NCBI RefSeq assembly: GCF_002464935.1
Contig: NZ_NBYY01000028.1
Span: 62,001 to 126,000, forward strand
DNA: 64,000 nt
Origin: Candidatus Enterovibrio escicola
Lineage (GTDB): Bacteria; Pseudomonadota; Gammaproteobacteria; Enterobacterales; Vibrionaceae
Direction of reading: 5' to 3'
The number at the start of each line of letters is the position of its first letter. Within the stretch, counting starts at the first letter, position 1. This document shows, in pieces, positions 36,889 to 47,525 of the stretch. The notes below the pieces were generated by a model. It had not been told where the DNA came from. It worked only from the letters and a program-made list of their open reading frames with translations, and ran no database searches. The position numbers and the translations under genes are program-made.

Positions 36889-38994
36889 ATGAAGATCTCT
36901 TTGCTGTCTTACGACAAGGTTCACGATAAATTTCTGTTCATACTCGGACATCAGATGCCTGCCATCGGAGCACCAATTGTGGTGTTATCAGCATTGGCAA
37001 TGGTGGTGTTGCCCGTGCCTTCACTGCTGCTAGACCTGTCGTTCACTTTTAATATCGCGTTGTCTCTAGTTGTATTGTTGGTCACAATATATACTCGGAG
37101 ACCGCTAGACTTTGCTGCATTTCCTACCATTCTCCTGATCTCAACTTTGTTGCGCTTAGCGCTAAATGTCGCTTCAACGCGTGTAGTATTATTACATGGA
37201 CATGAAGGACCCTCCGCGGCGGGACAGGTAATTGAAGCTTTTGGTTCGGTAGTGATCGGTGGTAACTATACGGTTGGTTTGATTGTATTCATCATATTGA
37301 TGATAATTAACTTTATAGTTATTACTAAAGGTGCCGGACGTATATCAGAAGTGAGTGCTCGGTTTACATTGGACGCCTTGCCAGGTAAACAGATGGCGAT
37401 TGATGCCGATTTGAATGCTGGTCTTATCAACCAAGATCAAGCTAGGGTTCGCCGTGAAGAAGTGACTAAGGAAGCAGATTTTTATGGCTCAATGGATGGT
37501 GCATCAAAATTTGTAAAAGGGGATGCTATTGCAGGTATTTTAATTCTGGTGATGAATATCGTCGGTGGTTTCGCTATTGGTATGATTCAACATGATTTAG
37601 AATTTACGGAAGCAATTGGAATTTATATTCTTCTGACTATTGGTGATGGCCTAGTTGCACAAATTCCATCGTTGTTGCTGTCTATTGGCGCTGCGATCAT
37701 GGTAACTCGTCAAAATATAGATGAAGACATGGGGCAGGAGTTAGTATTCCAGTTGGTCTCAAACCCTAAAGCATTGATCATATCGACGTGTATCTTGGTA
37801 GTTATGGGAATTGTTCCTGGTATGCCGCATATTCCATTTTTATCAATGGCTTTAGTATGTGGTGGTTTTTCTTACTGGAAAATTAAGAAGAAAGAAACAG
37901 CTGAGTTAATAACACAAAATACACCTGAACAGGAAACTATCTCGTCTAAACACAAAGACCTTTCTTGGGATGATGTACAGCCTGTCGATGTAATCGGTCT
38001 GGAAGTTGGTTACCGTCTTATTTCAATGGTTGATCGCGACCAAGGTGGAGAACTTCTTGATCGTGTTAAAGGTGTGCGTAAAAAGTTGTCGCAAGATTTT
38101 GGTTTCCTTATTCCTCCGGTTCACATTCGAGATAACCTTGAACTGCCACCAAACAGTTACCGTATTACGTTGATGGGAGTAGCTGTAGGCGAAGCTAATA
38201 TCCGCCCTGACAATGAATTAGCGATTAACCCAGGACAGATTTTTGGCTCGATTGAGGGTGAATCAACGATTGATCCTGCATTTGGTTTGGAAGCTGTGTG
38301 GATTGAAAAATCTCAACGTGAACACGCACAGGCGCTGGGTTATACCGTGGTTGATTCAGCGACTGTTCTGGCAACACATTTAAGTCAAATGCTGACGAAT
38401 AATGCGGAGCAATTGTTAGGGTATGAAGAAGCACAGAGCCTTATTTCGCTGTTAGCGAAGCAGGCACCACGACTGGTAGAAGGGCTAATCCCTGATATCC
38501 TTTCATTAGGTGTGGTGGTAAAAGTAATGCAGAACCTGCTGAATGAAGCCATTCCTATTAGAGATATACGAACCATCGTACAAACTCTTTCTGAGTACGC
38601 GCCAAAAAGTCAAGATCCTGACATCTTGACCTCAGCAGTTCGCATCTCTCTAAAGCGTTTAATCGTTCAAGAAATCAATGGAGTCGGTCAAGAATTACCT
38701 GTGATTACTTTAGTTCCAGAATTGGAGCAAATATTGCATAAAACTATGCAAGTGTCGGGGGGCGAGTCTACTGGAATTGAACCTGGTTTGGCAGAGCGTT
38801 TACAGCAAAGTTTGGCGGAAGCGACACAGCAGCAAGAATTGTTGGGTGAGCCCGCCGTGTTGTTAACATCCGGTGTACTGCGCTCAACTTTAGCTAAGTT
38901 TGTAAAGAACACTATTCCTACGCTTCGGGTTCTTTCTTACCAAGAAGTGTCTGATGAAAAACAAATAAGAATTGTGAGAGCGGTTGGGAACTGA
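36889..38994 (+). CDS. flhA: Flagellar export protein FlhA
   Basis: FlhA is the large export-gate protein with a proton-linked membrane part and a substrate-docking cytoplasmic ring. The 701-residue protein has eight membrane segments in the first about 330 residues. The family signature RISEVSARFTLDALPGKQMA (FHIPEP region) and DADLNAGLI follow the fourth. The C-terminal domain is complete, ending RIVRAVGN. The length is normal. It heads the operon that continues to the chemotaxis genes. Confidence 0.97.
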   Translation: MKISLLSYDKVHDKFLFILGHQMPAIGAPIVVLSALAMVVLPVPSLLLDLSFTFNIALSLVVLLVTIYTRRPLDFAAFPTILLISTLLRLALNVASTRVVLLHGHEGPSAAGQVIEAFGSVVIGGNYTVGLIVFIILMIINFIVITKGAGRISEVSARFTLDALPGKQMAIDADLNAGLINQDQARVRREEVTKEADFYGSMDGASKFVKGDAIAGILILVMNIVGGFAIGMIQHDLEFTEAIGIYILLTIGDGLVAQIPSLLLSIGAAIMVTRQNIDEDMGQELVFQLVSNPKALIISTCILVVMGIVPGMPHIPFLSMALVCGGFSYWKIKKKETAELITQNTPEQETISSKHKDLSWDDVQPVDVIGLEVGYRLISMVDRDQGGELLDRVKGVRKKLSQDFGFLIPPVHIRDNLELPPNSYRITLMGVAVGEANIRPDNELAINPGQIFGSIEGESTIDPAFGLEAVWIEKSQREHAQALGYTVVDSATVLATHLSQMLTNNAEQLLGYEEAQSLISLLAKQAPRLVEGLIPDILSLGVVVKVMQNLLNEAIPIRDIRTIVQTLSEYAPKSQDPDILTSAVRISLKRLIVQEINGVGQELPVITLVPELEQILHKTMQVSGGESTGIEPGLAERLQQSLAEATQQQELLGEPAVLLTSGVLRSTLAKFVKNTIPTLRVLSYQEVSDEKQIRIVRAVGN

Positions 38995-39025
38995 TGTTGA
39001 ACATCAGTAAATCAGGACAACGATT

Positions 39026-40663
39026 TTGAAAATTAAACGATTTTTTGCGAAAAACATGCGAACGGCATTGGCTGAAGTGAAAGAAGCGTTAGGTGCTGAT
39101 GCAGTCATTATGTCCAATAAAAAAGTGACGGGGGGAGTCGAAATTGTGGCGGCCATAGATACAGAAACGCCAACACACTATGTGGATAACAAGGTTGTTC
39201 GCTCACAAATGTCATCAGGCAGGGATCGATCACAACAAAAATCCCAGCTCGCAGATGATAAGATCTCTATACGTCGATATGTAGACCAAGAAACCACAAA
39301 AAAACCGTTAGGAAGTGCACTTGGAAATAAGTTTTCAAGTTTGCTAGATTGTTATCAATCTAATTTACCTGAAAGTCAGAGTATCGATGATACTGGAAAT
39401 GTGGTGCGTCGTAGTCAAAGTGAATCTTTATACAAGGCACAGTTATCAGTAGAAGGTCAGAACGGAAATAGTAGTAATGACGTATCGCAAGATGCATTGA
39501 TGCAACACAGTTCTGCAGACAATAGGGGTGTACGAAAATATGATTTTTCTCATAGATATGGCAGTTCTCAGAACCATGCCATTTCGCAACGTAACAATGT
39601 TAATTCGCACTCCCAGCAACAAGCAAAAAGCCAAGATCTGGATAGGTTATATTGTCAAAAACGTGTTGAAGTCAATCGGAGAGAGATGCGTGTTGAATCG
39701 TGTAATTCGTCTCCTCGTCAAATAAGTGAAATGGAAGCCGTGCGTACAGAAATGTTAACTATCCGTAACCTGCTCGAACATCAGTTAGCAGGTTTGATGT
39801 GGCAAGAAGTTGAGCGAAAAGAACCGCTCAGGGCTATGTTGATTAAACGATTGGAGAGAATGGGTCTTTCTCCGGTGCTTGCTGATCAACTTGCTGGCTA
39901 TATTCCAGAAGAAACTTCACCGAGTGAGGCATGGTCAGAATTGCTTAATTTACTGGCGGATCAGGTGATTACATCGAACGAGAATTTATCAGAAATGCTC
40001 GGTGTAGTAGCTCTTTTAGGACCAACAGGTGTAGGAAAAACCACCACAATCGCAAAATTAGCGGCTCGGGCTGCTATGGACTTTGGTTCAGAAGAAATTG
40101 CGTTGGTGACAACGGATACATTTCGTATCGGTGCGCACGAGCAACTTACTACGTACGGTAGAATATTAGGTTGCACGGTTAAAGTTGCCAAAGATGCTGA
40201 TGCATTGGCCGATATCTTATACCAGTTACGTCATCGACGACTGATTTTATTGGATACAGCGGGGATGGGACAACGGGATCTCAGATTATCCGAACAACTA
40301 GATACTCTAATTCAGAGCAAGGATTCACATATCCGGAGTCTACTAGTGTTACCAGCGACGTCACAACGTCGTGTGTTACAGGAAACGATCGACCATTTCC
40401 GGCGTATTCCATTATCAGGGTGTGTTTTGACGAAGCTGGATGAATCCCTTAGTCTTGGGGAATTACTCAGTGTTACCATTGAAAATGCTCTTCCAGTAAT
40501 GTATCTAGCTGAGGGTCAGAGGGTACCGGAAGATATTCGCCAAGCTAGTGGTCGATATTTGGTTAACAAGGCCAGTGAATTAATGGATCAAGATTCAGAG
40601 CAGCAAAACCATTACTGGAGTCATGATATACCAGAGCCGAATGTGGCGGACTTTTATGATTGA
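39026..40663 (+). CDS. flhF: Flagellar placement GTPase FlhF
   Basis: FlhF is an SRP-type GTPase that marks the cell pole for flagellar assembly. I start at TTG 39026, 545 residues, because the conserved MKIKRFFAKNMRTALAEVKE begins there and AGGA lies 10 bases upstream. The N-terminal B domain (about 70-250) is Ser/Gln-rich and variable. The NG domain has GPTGVGKTTTIAKLA (G1), DTFRIGAHEQLTTYG, LLDTAGMGQRD (G3) and TKLDESLSLG (G4). It overlaps flhG by 8 bases. Confidence 0.96.
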   Translation: MKIKRFFAKNMRTALAEVKEALGADAVIMSNKKVTGGVEIVAAIDTETPTHYVDNKVVRSQMSSGRDRSQQKSQLADDKISIRRYVDQETTKKPLGSALGNKFSSLLDCYQSNLPESQSIDDTGNVVRRSQSESLYKAQLSVEGQNGNSSNDVSQDALMQHSSADNRGVRKYDFSHRYGSSQNHAISQRNNVNSHSQQQAKSQDLDRLYCQKRVEVNRREMRVESCNSSPRQISEMEAVRTEMLTIRNLLEHQLAGLMWQEVERKEPLRAMLIKRLERMGLSPVLADQLAGYIPEETSPSEAWSELLNLLADQVITSNENLSEMLGVVALLGPTGVGKTTTIAKLAARAAMDFGSEEIALVTTDTFRIGAHEQLTTYGRILGCTVKVAKDADALADILYQLRHRRLILLDTAGMGQRDLRLSEQLDTLIQSKDSHIRSLLVLPATSQRRVLQETIDHFRRIPLSGCVLTKLDESLSLGELLSVTIENALPVMYLAEGQRVPEDIRQASGRYLVNKASELMDQDSEQQNHYWSHDIPEPNVADFYD

Positions 40664-41543
40664 TACAACTATCCATGATCAAGCAAGCGGTCTCCGACGA
40701 CTAACAAACTCTACTCGTACCAAAGTAATAACTGTTACGGGCGGTAAAGGTGGTGTGGGTAAAACAAACATTACACTCGGTATGGCCACTTCAATGGCGA
40801 AGCAGGGTAAAAAAGTGATGGTGTTGGATGCTGATTTAGGACTGGCAAATATCGACGTGTTGCTTGGTCTGCGCGTAGGAAAAAATCTCAGTCATGTTAT
40901 GCAAGGTATTTGTGACCTGAAGGATATTATCGTAGAAGGTCCACATGGTATGCGCATTATACCTGCATCATCGGGTATGCGTGGAATGACAGAGCTTTCT
41001 ACCTCTCAACATGCAGGTCTTATCCGTGCATTTGGTTCCTTAGATGAAGGAGTTGATGTTTTGTTGGTTGATACAGCGGCAGGGATTTCAGACATGGTAT
41101 TAAGTTTTTCTCGGGCGGCGCAAGATGTTGTTATAGTAGTATGCGACGAACCTACCTCTATCACTGATGCTTATGCGTTGATTAAACTATTAAGTCGTGA
41201 ACATGGTGTTACTCGATTCAAAATTGTGACTAATATGATACATAGTTACCGAGAGGGTCATGAGCTTTTCATGAAATTAACTCGTGTAACGGAGAGATTT
41301 TTAAATGCTAATCTAGAATTAGTAGCATGTGTACCATTAGATGAACGTGTGCGTCAGGCGGTGAAGAGACAAAAGGTCGTGGTTGATGCATACCCCAGTT
41401 CTCCCGCAGCGCTGGCGGTCAATACTTTGGCAAACAAAGCACTGACATGGCCAGTACCTCGCATCCTTAGTGGACATTTAGAATTTTTTGTTGAGCGATT
41501 GCTCATTCGAGACGAAGCAGCTGGAGATTACCTAAGTGAGTAG
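40656..41543 (+). CDS. flhG: Flagellar number regulator FlhG (MinD-like ATPase)
   Basis: FlhG restrains FlhF and FlrA so that only one polar flagellum is made. I start at ATG 40656 (295 residues). A longer frame opens at 40623 inside flhF. The N-terminus has IHDQASGLRRL, the DQAxxLR motif that stimulates FlhF GTPase, then the deviant Walker A TGGKGGVGKTN and switch DADLGLANIDVLLGL. The C-terminal amphipathic membrane helix is in the last 20 residues. It overlaps fliA by 8 bases. Confidence 0.95.
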   Translation: MIDTTIHDQASGLRRLTNSTRTKVITVTGGKGGVGKTNITLGMATSMAKQGKKVMVLDADLGLANIDVLLGLRVGKNLSHVMQGICDLKDIIVEGPHGMRIIPASSGMRGMTELSTSQHAGLIRAFGSLDEGVDVLLVDTAAGISDMVLSFSRAAQDVVIVVCDEPTSITDAYALIKLLSREHGVTRFKIVTNMIHSYREGHELFMKLTRVTERFLNANLELVACVPLDERVRQAVKRQKVVVDAYPSSPAALAVNTLANKALTWPVPRILSGHLEFFVERLLIRDEAAGDYLSE

Positions 41544-42258
41544 GGTTCTCACCTATAGAAGATCAGGAGAATCAACCGCGTCAGTTGTAAAACAATATTC
41601 CACACTGGTCAAACGTATTGCCCATCATTTAGTCGCTAAATTGCCTCCAAATGTTCAGGTTCAGGATTTGATACAGGCTGGCATGATTGGCCTGCTAGAA
41701 GCGCAAAAAAACTATAAACCGTCAAAGGGGGCGAGTTTTGAAACCTATGCAGGTATTAGGATTCGTGGTTCGATGCTTGATGACATTCGCAAAGGAGATT
41801 GGGTACCGCGCTCAGTACACAAAAATAACCGTCAGATTAGGGATGCGATCGCGCAACTGGAAGGAGAATTAGGACGAGATCCTAATGACAGTGAAATAGC
41901 AAAACGCTTGGCTATGAGTCTTACTCAATACCATAATGCGTTAAACGACATTTATTCTGGGCGTCTCATTGGGATGGAGGGTTTGGAGGTTCAAGAAGAT
42001 ACTTTTGTTATAAAAAATAATAGAGAAGAGAACCTTCCCTTTCAGCAAGTTGTAGAAGATAGATTTAAAGAGCACCTAGCTAGAGCTATCAGGGGACTTC
42101 CTGAAAGAGAGGTTCTGGTACTCTCTCTTTATTATGATGAGGAACTTAATCTTAAAGAGATAGGTGCCATTATTGGGGTTAGTGAATCCCGAGTTTGCCA
42201 GATACAAAATCAAGCAATGCATCGGTTACGAACCAAGTTATCTGCTTGGTCAAAGTAA
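41536..42258 (+). CDS. fliA: RNA polymerase sigma-28 factor FliA
   Basis: FliA directs transcription of the last flagellar class, including flagellin. It begins with GTG at 41536 within the flhG end, giving 240 residues. Region 2 has VQVQDLIQAGMIGLLEAQ and GASFETYAGIRIRGSMLDDI. Region 3 has RSVHKNNRQIRDAIAQLEGE, and region 4 ELNLKEIGAIIGVSESRVCQ with IQNQAMHRLR. A matching promoter stands before the flagellin gene at 14408. The anti-sigma FlgM is not in the window. Confidence 0.96.
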   Translation: MSRVLTYRRSGESTASVVKQYSTLVKRIAHHLVAKLPPNVQVQDLIQAGMIGLLEAQKNYKPSKGASFETYAGIRIRGSMLDDIRKGDWVPRSVHKNNRQIRDAIAQLEGELGRDPNDSEIAKRLAMSLTQYHNALNDIYSGRLIGMEGLEVQEDTFVIKNNREENLPFQQVVEDRFKEHLARAIRGLPEREVLVLSLYYDEELNLKEIGAIIGVSESRVCQIQNQAMHRLRTKLSAWSK

Positions 42259-42295
42259 GTTTCGACAATTATAAGGGATCTCACTGGAGGCAACT

Positions 42296-42676
42296 TTGGA
42301 CACAAGCGTGAAAATCCTCATTGTTGACGACTTTTCAACAATGCGTCGTATCGTTAAAAACCTTCTCCGTGATCTGGGCTTCAGCAATACTGTTGAAGCA
42401 GATGACGGCTTAACAGCTCTGCCAATCCTAAAGAAAGGTGGTATTGATTTCGTAGTTACTGATTGGAATATGCCAGGCATGCAGGGCATTGATTTACTTA
42501 AGAACATTCGTGCAGATGATAGTCTAAAACATCTACCAGTACTGATGATTACCGCTGAAGCAAAGCGTGAACAAATCGTTGAAGCAGCTCAAGCTGGTGT
42601 TAATGGTTATATAGTTAAACCATTTACAGCCACTACGTTAAAGGAAAAAATTGATAAGATTTTTCAGCGTATGTGA
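42296..42676 (+). CDS. cheY: Chemotaxis response regulator CheY
   Basis: CheY-P binds FliM and reverses the motor. It starts with TTG at 42296, with GGAGG 5 bases upstream, giving 126 residues. [20 protein letters not shown] is the classic N-terminus, Asp56 in [12 protein letters not shown] is the phosphorylation site, and TAEAKREQI and [12 protein letters not shown] carry the conserved Thr and Lys. No ATG fits the conserved N-terminus. Confidence 0.97.
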   Translation: MDTSVKILIVDDFSTMRRIVKNLLRDLGFSNTVEADDGLTALPILKKGGIDFVVTDWNMPGMQGIDLLKNIRADDSLKHLPVLMITAEAKREQIVEAAQAGVNGYIVKPFTATTLKEKIDKIFQRM

Positions 42677-42711
42677 TCTGTTTCTTCGCCTAGTGAAGGA
42701 TTATAAATACG

Positions 42712-43431
42712 ATGATTACACTCGAGCAAGCTAAAAAATTGGTCAGTTTTCTCGAAGAAGGGAATAAGAAGGATGCAAATGAATTACTGGTAAAAATGTC
42801 CAGTGACCCATACAATCCGCTCTTTAAAGAAGTAGGAAAATTGACTCGGCAACTGCACGATTCTCTTGCTAATTTCCGTTTGGATCCAAGAATTAGTGAT
42901 TTAGCGACGACTGAGATCCCTGATGCGAAAAACCGCCTTAAATTTGTTATAGAAACAACGGAGATTGCTGCAAATCGAACTATGGATGTAGTAGAAGCTA
43001 CGTTGCCAATTGCGGATAACCTTCATAAATGCCTGTCTCAGGTTCGTCCACAGTGGGATAACCTAATGGGAGGTCGAATTGACCTAGTTAGCTTTAAAGA
43101 TCTCTGTTATAAGATTGACGGATTATTGACGCAAGTGGAAGGAGATACGGCGAAGCTACATGGTCAATTGACCGAAATTCTGATGGCGCAAGATTTCCAA
43201 GATTTAACTGGACAGGTTATTCGTCGTGTTATCGATTTAGTGCAGGAAGTTGAAAACCAATTAGTTGATATCCTGACTGCATTTGGTTTGGATGATGACC
43301 ACAAACAAATAGAACAAAAAACAGAAATCGAAGCTGAGGGGCCTATTGTTACTAAAGATCTTCGTCAGGAAAAAGAAGTGATGAAAAGTCAGGATGATGT
43401 AGACGATTTACTTTTAAGTCTTGGTTTTTAG
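42712..43431 (+). CDS. cheZ: CheY-P phosphatase CheZ
   Basis: CheZ removes the phosphoryl group of CheY-P. The 239-residue protein is a long helical hairpin. The active segment EILMAQDFQDLTGQVIRRVI holds the family's catalytic Gln and Asp. The last residues DDVDDLLLSLGF are the CheY-binding peptide. It lies between cheY and cheA. Confidence 0.96.
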   Translation: MITLEQAKKLVSFLEEGNKKDANELLVKMSSDPYNPLFKEVGKLTRQLHDSLANFRLDPRISDLATTEIPDAKNRLKFVIETTEIAANRTMDVVEATLPIADNLHKCLSQVRPQWDNLMGGRIDLVSFKDLCYKIDGLLTQVEGDTAKLHGQLTEILMAQDFQDLTGQVIRRVIDLVQEVENQLVDILTAFGLDDDHKQIEQKTEIEAEGPIVTKDLRQEKEVMKSQDDVDDLLLSLGF

Positions 43432-43440
43432 GGGTGTGTC

Positions 43441-45591
43441 ATGAGCTTTGAAATGGATGAAGAAATCCTGCATGACTTTCTGATTGAAGCAGGTGAAATC
43501 CTAGAATTGTTGTCCGAACAGTTGGTCGATTTAGAGAAATCTCCAAATGATCGCGATTTACTCAATGCCATTTTTCGTGGCTTCCACACGGTTAAAGGCG
43601 GGGCAGGATTTTTATCACTGCAAGAGTTGGTTGAGACTTGTCATGGTGCAGAGAGTATTTTTGATAACCTTCGCAATGGAGGTCGTCAGTTGACATCTGA
43701 AATGATGGATATCATCCTTCAAGCACTTGATACCGCTAATGCTCAATTTTCTTGCGTGCAAACTAATGAAACTACTAATGTAGCAGATCCTGTGTTATTA
43801 GAAGCTCTGCACAAATACAGTAGACCGGTTTCTTCTGAAGAGGAACTGATCGAAGAAGCTGTTACAACTGATCCATCTGGAATCTCTGTAGATGGTGGTG
43901 TGATCGCAGGGTGCTCAGTTGATGAAATTACTGATGATGAATTTGATATTTTGTTGGATCAGTTACATGGCAAAGGCCAAGACCCTAAGAGTAATCCGTT
44001 ACAAAATGCTGAAGCACTAGCCCCTTCTTCTAATAGTGATGACATCACTGATGATGAATTTGAGAAACTCCTCGACGATTTGCATGGTTTAGGTAAAAGT
44101 CCTACTGTTACTTGTAACGCTGTTCCAGCGGAATCACTATCTAAATATGTAACAGTTGAGAGTCCAAGCTCTGGTGAAATAACAGACGATGAGTTCGAAA
44201 ATCTGTTGGATGAGCTTCACGGTAAAGGTAAAAGCCCATTAGAAAGCAATGTTAAGAAGGCAGATGCTCCAAAAGTTGAGGCTAAACCTATAGATGTATC
44301 TTCTCCCAAGATGGGATCGAAGCCAACATCTAAACCAACATATAGATCGGAAGAATTGGAGGTTAAGAGATCTACTGTTTCAGTACAAAAACCAGTAAAA
44401 ATGGAAGATAAAAGATCATTAACGTCTCAGATTGATCAAACTGTCCGTGTTAATACCTCGACGCTTGATACCATCATGAACATGGTTGGAGAACTGGTTC
44501 TGGTTCGCAACCGATTAGTTAGCTTAGGAGCCGACTGTGATGATGAAAACATGGCGAAAGCCGTTACCAACTTGGATGTGGTAACTGCTGACTTGCAAGG
44601 CGCGGTAATGCAGACTCGTATGCAACCCATTAAAAAAATTTTCGGGCGCTTCCCTAGAGTTGTTCGAGATTTGGCACGAGTTCTGAAGAAAGATATCGTG
44701 CTGGAAATGCGTGGTGAAGATACTGATTTGGATAAAAACTTGGTTGAAGCACTGGCTGACCCAATGGTTCACTTGGTACGAAATTCTGTTGATCACGGTA
44801 TCGAAATGCCTGGCGTTCGTGAAAAAATCGGTAAATCCCGCGTGGGTACAGTGACTTTAGCTGCATCACAAGAAGGAGACCATATTCTACTCACTATAGA
44901 AGATGATGGAGGTGGCATGGATGCTGTCAAGCTTCGTAGCATTGCGGTTGATCGTGGTGTGATGGACGTAGATGCCGCCGCACGACTGTCAGATTTAGAA
45001 TCATTTAACCTAATTTTTGCACCAGGATTTTCGACGAAAATAGAGATCTCGGATATTTCAGGGCGTGGTGTGGGGATGGATGTGGTGAAAACCGCAATCA
45101 CTCAGCTCAATGGTACGATCTCTATCGATTCAGTGTTAGGTCGTGGTACCATAATTTCAATCAAAGTTCCCCTAACACTCGCGATCCTACCTACTTTGAT
45201 GGTGGGTATCGGGAAGAACCCGTTCGCATTTCCGTTATCCAATGTTAATGAAATTATTACGTTAGATTTGTCTAAAACCAATACTGTTGATGGTCAGCTG
45301 ACACTTATTGTCCGTGATAAAGCCATCCCACTATTTTATTTACAGGAGTGGTTATGTAAAACAGGTGTTGAGAATTTAGGAAGCGGGCACGTGGTAATAG
45401 TTCAAATGGGACACAAATCCGTTGCGTTTGTGGTTGATTCACTTATTGGGCAAGAAGAGGTGGTCATAAAACCATTAGATGAATTACTTAAAGGCACCCC
45501 TGGAATGGCGGGTGCAACAATTACCAGTGATGGGCACATTGCCTTGATTTTGGATGTTCAAAATCTGCTGAAACGTTACGCTAGACGATAA
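43441..45591 (+). CDS. cheA: Chemotaxis histidine kinase CheA
   Basis: CheA phosphorylates CheY and CheB when receptors signal. The 716 residues comprise P1 (1-105; His49 in [12 protein letters not shown]), a linker (about 130-335), P3 dimerisation (about 340-400), the P4 kinase ([18 protein letters not shown]), and a CheW-like P5 (about 575-710). No clear P2 domain is visible. The linker instead carries three copies of a motif like [20 protein letters not shown], at about 161-181, 200-221 and 245-266. The frame is intact. Confidence 0.96.
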   Translation: MSFEMDEEILHDFLIEAGEILELLSEQLVDLEKSPNDRDLLNAIFRGFHTVKGGAGFLSLQELVETCHGAESIFDNLRNGGRQLTSEMMDIILQALDTANAQFSCVQTNETTNVADPVLLEALHKYSRPVSSEEELIEEAVTTDPSGISVDGGVIAGCSVDEITDDEFDILLDQLHGKGQDPKSNPLQNAEALAPSSNSDDITDDEFEKLLDDLHGLGKSPTVTCNAVPAESLSKYVTVESPSSGEITDDEFENLLDELHGKGKSPLESNVKKADAPKVEAKPIDVSSPKMGSKPTSKPTYRSEELEVKRSTVSVQKPVKMEDKRSLTSQIDQTVRVNTSTLDTIMNMVGELVLVRNRLVSLGADCDDENMAKAVTNLDVVTADLQGAVMQTRMQPIKKIFGRFPRVVRDLARVLKKDIVLEMRGEDTDLDKNLVEALADPMVHLVRNSVDHGIEMPGVREKIGKSRVGTVTLAASQEGDHILLTIEDDGGGMDAVKLRSIAVDRGVMDVDAAARLSDLESFNLIFAPGFSTKIEISDISGRGVGMDVVKTAITQLNGTISIDSVLGRGTIISIKVPLTLAILPTLMVGIGKNPFAFPLSNVNEIITLDLSKTNTVDGQLTLIVRDKAIPLFYLQEWLCKTGVENLGSGHVVIVQMGHKSVAFVVDSLIGQEEVVIKPLDELLKGTPGMAGATITSDGHIALILDVQNLLKRYARR

Positions 45592-45608
45592 CAGTAAACA
45601 GGAATGAC

Positions 45609-46736
45609 ATGGTAGTGAAAGTATTGGTGGTAGATGATTCAATTTTTTTCCGTCGCCGTGTTAGTGAAATTATCAATGGTGATCCTCGTCTTCAAGTCAT
45701 CGAATGTGCAGTAAATGGAAAGGACGCTGTTGAGAAAGTAGCGTTACTGAAGCCTGATATCATCACAATGGATATTGAAATGCCTGTGATGGATGGGATA
45801 ACAGCTGTTCGTGAAATCATGAAGTCAAACCCTAGGCCAATTTTGATGTTCTCTTCGCTAACGCATGACGGTGCAAAAGCAACACTCAATGCATTGGATG
45901 CGGGAGCCCTCGACTTTTTACCAAAGAAATTTGAAGACATTGCACTTAATCGTGATGATGCTGCAACTTTGTTGCAGCAGCGTATCGTTGAAATTTCACG
46001 GAAACGTTTATTTATGCGATGTCCTCCAGATATCGTTTGTTCAGCAATGGCTGTGCCCCTTGGAACAGAGTCTTCTATGAGAAAGCAATTAAATTCCATT
46101 TCGAATGGAAGAGCCTCTAAATTTCTATCTGTTGGCAGATGTTTTGAAGCCAGTGGTAAGCGGTATAGATTGGTGGTAATTGGTACGTCAACAGGTGGTC
46201 CGGTTGCGTTACAGCAAGTATTAAAGGCCCTGCCAGCGAATTTTCCTATACCAATAGTGTTAATCCAGCATATGCCATCAACATTTACAGGTGCTTTTGC
46301 GCAACGTCTCAATGGTCTATGCAAAATTTCAGTAAAAGAAGCGGAAGATGGAGACAAGCTACAGGCCGGTATTGCTTACCTAGCACCTGGAGGTATGCAA
46401 ATGATGATTAAAGGTCATCATAGTACTGCTCGTATTAGACTTATTGAGGGTGGAAACCGAATGAATTATAAACCCAGTGTCGATGTGACCTTTTGTTCAG
46501 CCGCCAAGACCTATGGTGATAAAGTATTATCCCTAGTATTGACAGGGATGGGAGCAGATGGTCGTGAGGGTGCAAGAATGTTAAAGGAAGTGGGTGCTAC
46601 AGTATGGGCTCAGGATGAAGAAAGCTGTGTTGTCTATGGTATGCCTCGTGCTGTTGTTAAAGCAGGGATTTCTACCGAAGATCTTCCCCTCGATAGAGTT
46701 GCTGAACGCATCCTCGTCGAACTCAATCTAGTATAA
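45609..46736 (+). CDS. cheB: Chemoreceptor methylesterase CheB
   Basis: CheB removes methyl groups from receptors or deamidates them. The 375-residue protein has a receiver domain (Asp55 in [12 protein letters not shown]) and the methylesterase domain from about 185. Its Ser is in [13 protein letters not shown], its His in [17 protein letters not shown], and its Asp in [14 protein letters not shown]. It follows cheA by 17 bases. CheR, its opposite, is at 286. Confidence 0.96.
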   Translation: MVVKVLVVDDSIFFRRRVSEIINGDPRLQVIECAVNGKDAVEKVALLKPDIITMDIEMPVMDGITAVREIMKSNPRPILMFSSLTHDGAKATLNALDAGALDFLPKKFEDIALNRDDAATLLQQRIVEISRKRLFMRCPPDIVCSAMAVPLGTESSMRKQLNSISNGRASKFLSVGRCFEASGKRYRLVVIGTSTGGPVALQQVLKALPANFPIPIVLIQHMPSTFTGAFAQRLNGLCKISVKEAEDGDKLQAGIAYLAPGGMQMMIKGHHSTARIRLIEGGNRMNYKPSVDVTFCSAAKTYGDKVLSLVLTGMGADGREGARMLKEVGATVWAQDEESCVVYGMPRAVVKAGISTEDLPLDRVAERILVELNLV

Positions 46737-46745
46737 GGATTTGTT

Positions 46746-47525
46746 TTGATAGTCTGGAGCATTGCAAACCAGAAAGGTGGTGTTGGAAAAACAACTTCAA
46801 CGATTGCCTTAGCTGGTCTTCTCAGTGAGAGAAATAAGCGTGTATTGCTGATTGATACAGATCCTCATGCGTCTCTGACGATTTATCTGAATTATGATTC
46901 AGATAAACTTCCTTATTCCTTGTTTGATCTCTTTCAGTTGCAGACTATCAACCGTGACATGATTAAGCCACTGATCCTAAATACTATGTATAAAAATCTC
47001 GATCTATTAGCATCGCATATGTCATTGGCGACGTTAGATCGTGCAATGGGTAACCGCGGTGGTATGGGTTTGATGCTGAAAAAAACCTTGGCATGTTTAA
47101 AAGAAGAGTACGATTTCGCACTCATTGATTGCCCACCAATTCTAGGAGTTATGATGGTGAACGCTATGGCAGCTAGTACCCGCATTCTTATTCCTGTTCA
47201 AACGGAGTTTCTCGCTATGAAGGGACTCGAGCGGATGATGCGTACGCTTCAAATTATGCAAAAAACTCGGAGTTCAGCTTTTAAGGTGTGTATTATACCG
47301 ACCATGTATGACAAACGTACACGTGCCTCTCTTGAAACCCTCCAAAAACTAAAAGTACTGTATCCAGGTCAAATTTGGTCATCGGCGGTACCTATTGATA
47401 CTAAATTTCGTGATGCTAGTTTAAAGCATATACCACCTTCGTATTACGCTAAGAATTGTCGTGGTGTGTTTGCATATAAAACATTGCTCTCTTATTTAGA
47501 ACGACTTGAGCAGGATGAAAGATAA
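46746..47525 (+). CDS. parC: ParA-like ATPase ParC for chemotaxis array placement
   Basis: ParC places chemotaxis arrays at the Vibrio cell pole and hands them to daughters. The 259-residue protein starts with TTG at 46746, where the conserved IVWSIANQKGGVGKTTSTIA begins. It has the deviant Walker A KGGVGKTT, IDTDPHASLT, and ALIDCPPILG. It is often annotated Soj/ParA. Chemotaxis context, between cheB and parP/cheW, identifies it as ParC rather than the chromosome-segregation ParA. It overlaps parP by 11 bases. Confidence 0.92.
   Translation: MIVWSIANQKGGVGKTTSTIALAGLLSERNKRVLLIDTDPHASLTIYLNYDSDKLPYSLFDLFQLQTINRDMIKPLILNTMYKNLDLLASHMSLATLDRAMGNRGGMGLMLKKTLACLKEEYDFALIDCPPILGVMMVNAMAASTRILIPVQTEFLAMKGLERMMRTLQIMQKTRSSAFKVCIIPTMYDKRTRASLETLQKLKVLYPGQIWSSAVPIDTKFRDASLKHIPPSYYAKNCRGVFAYKTLLSYLERLEQDER

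Noticed and set aside
43921-44238. CheA repeats read as a possible frameshifted duplication
   Set aside because: The frame is open throughout, and the copies differ at the DNA level while keeping the residues, so they look like a maintained protein repeat rather than an error.
45692-46357. 221-codon open frame on the minus strand inside cheB
   Set aside because: It is a shadow of the cheB coding sequence, which has full conserved motifs on the plus strand.
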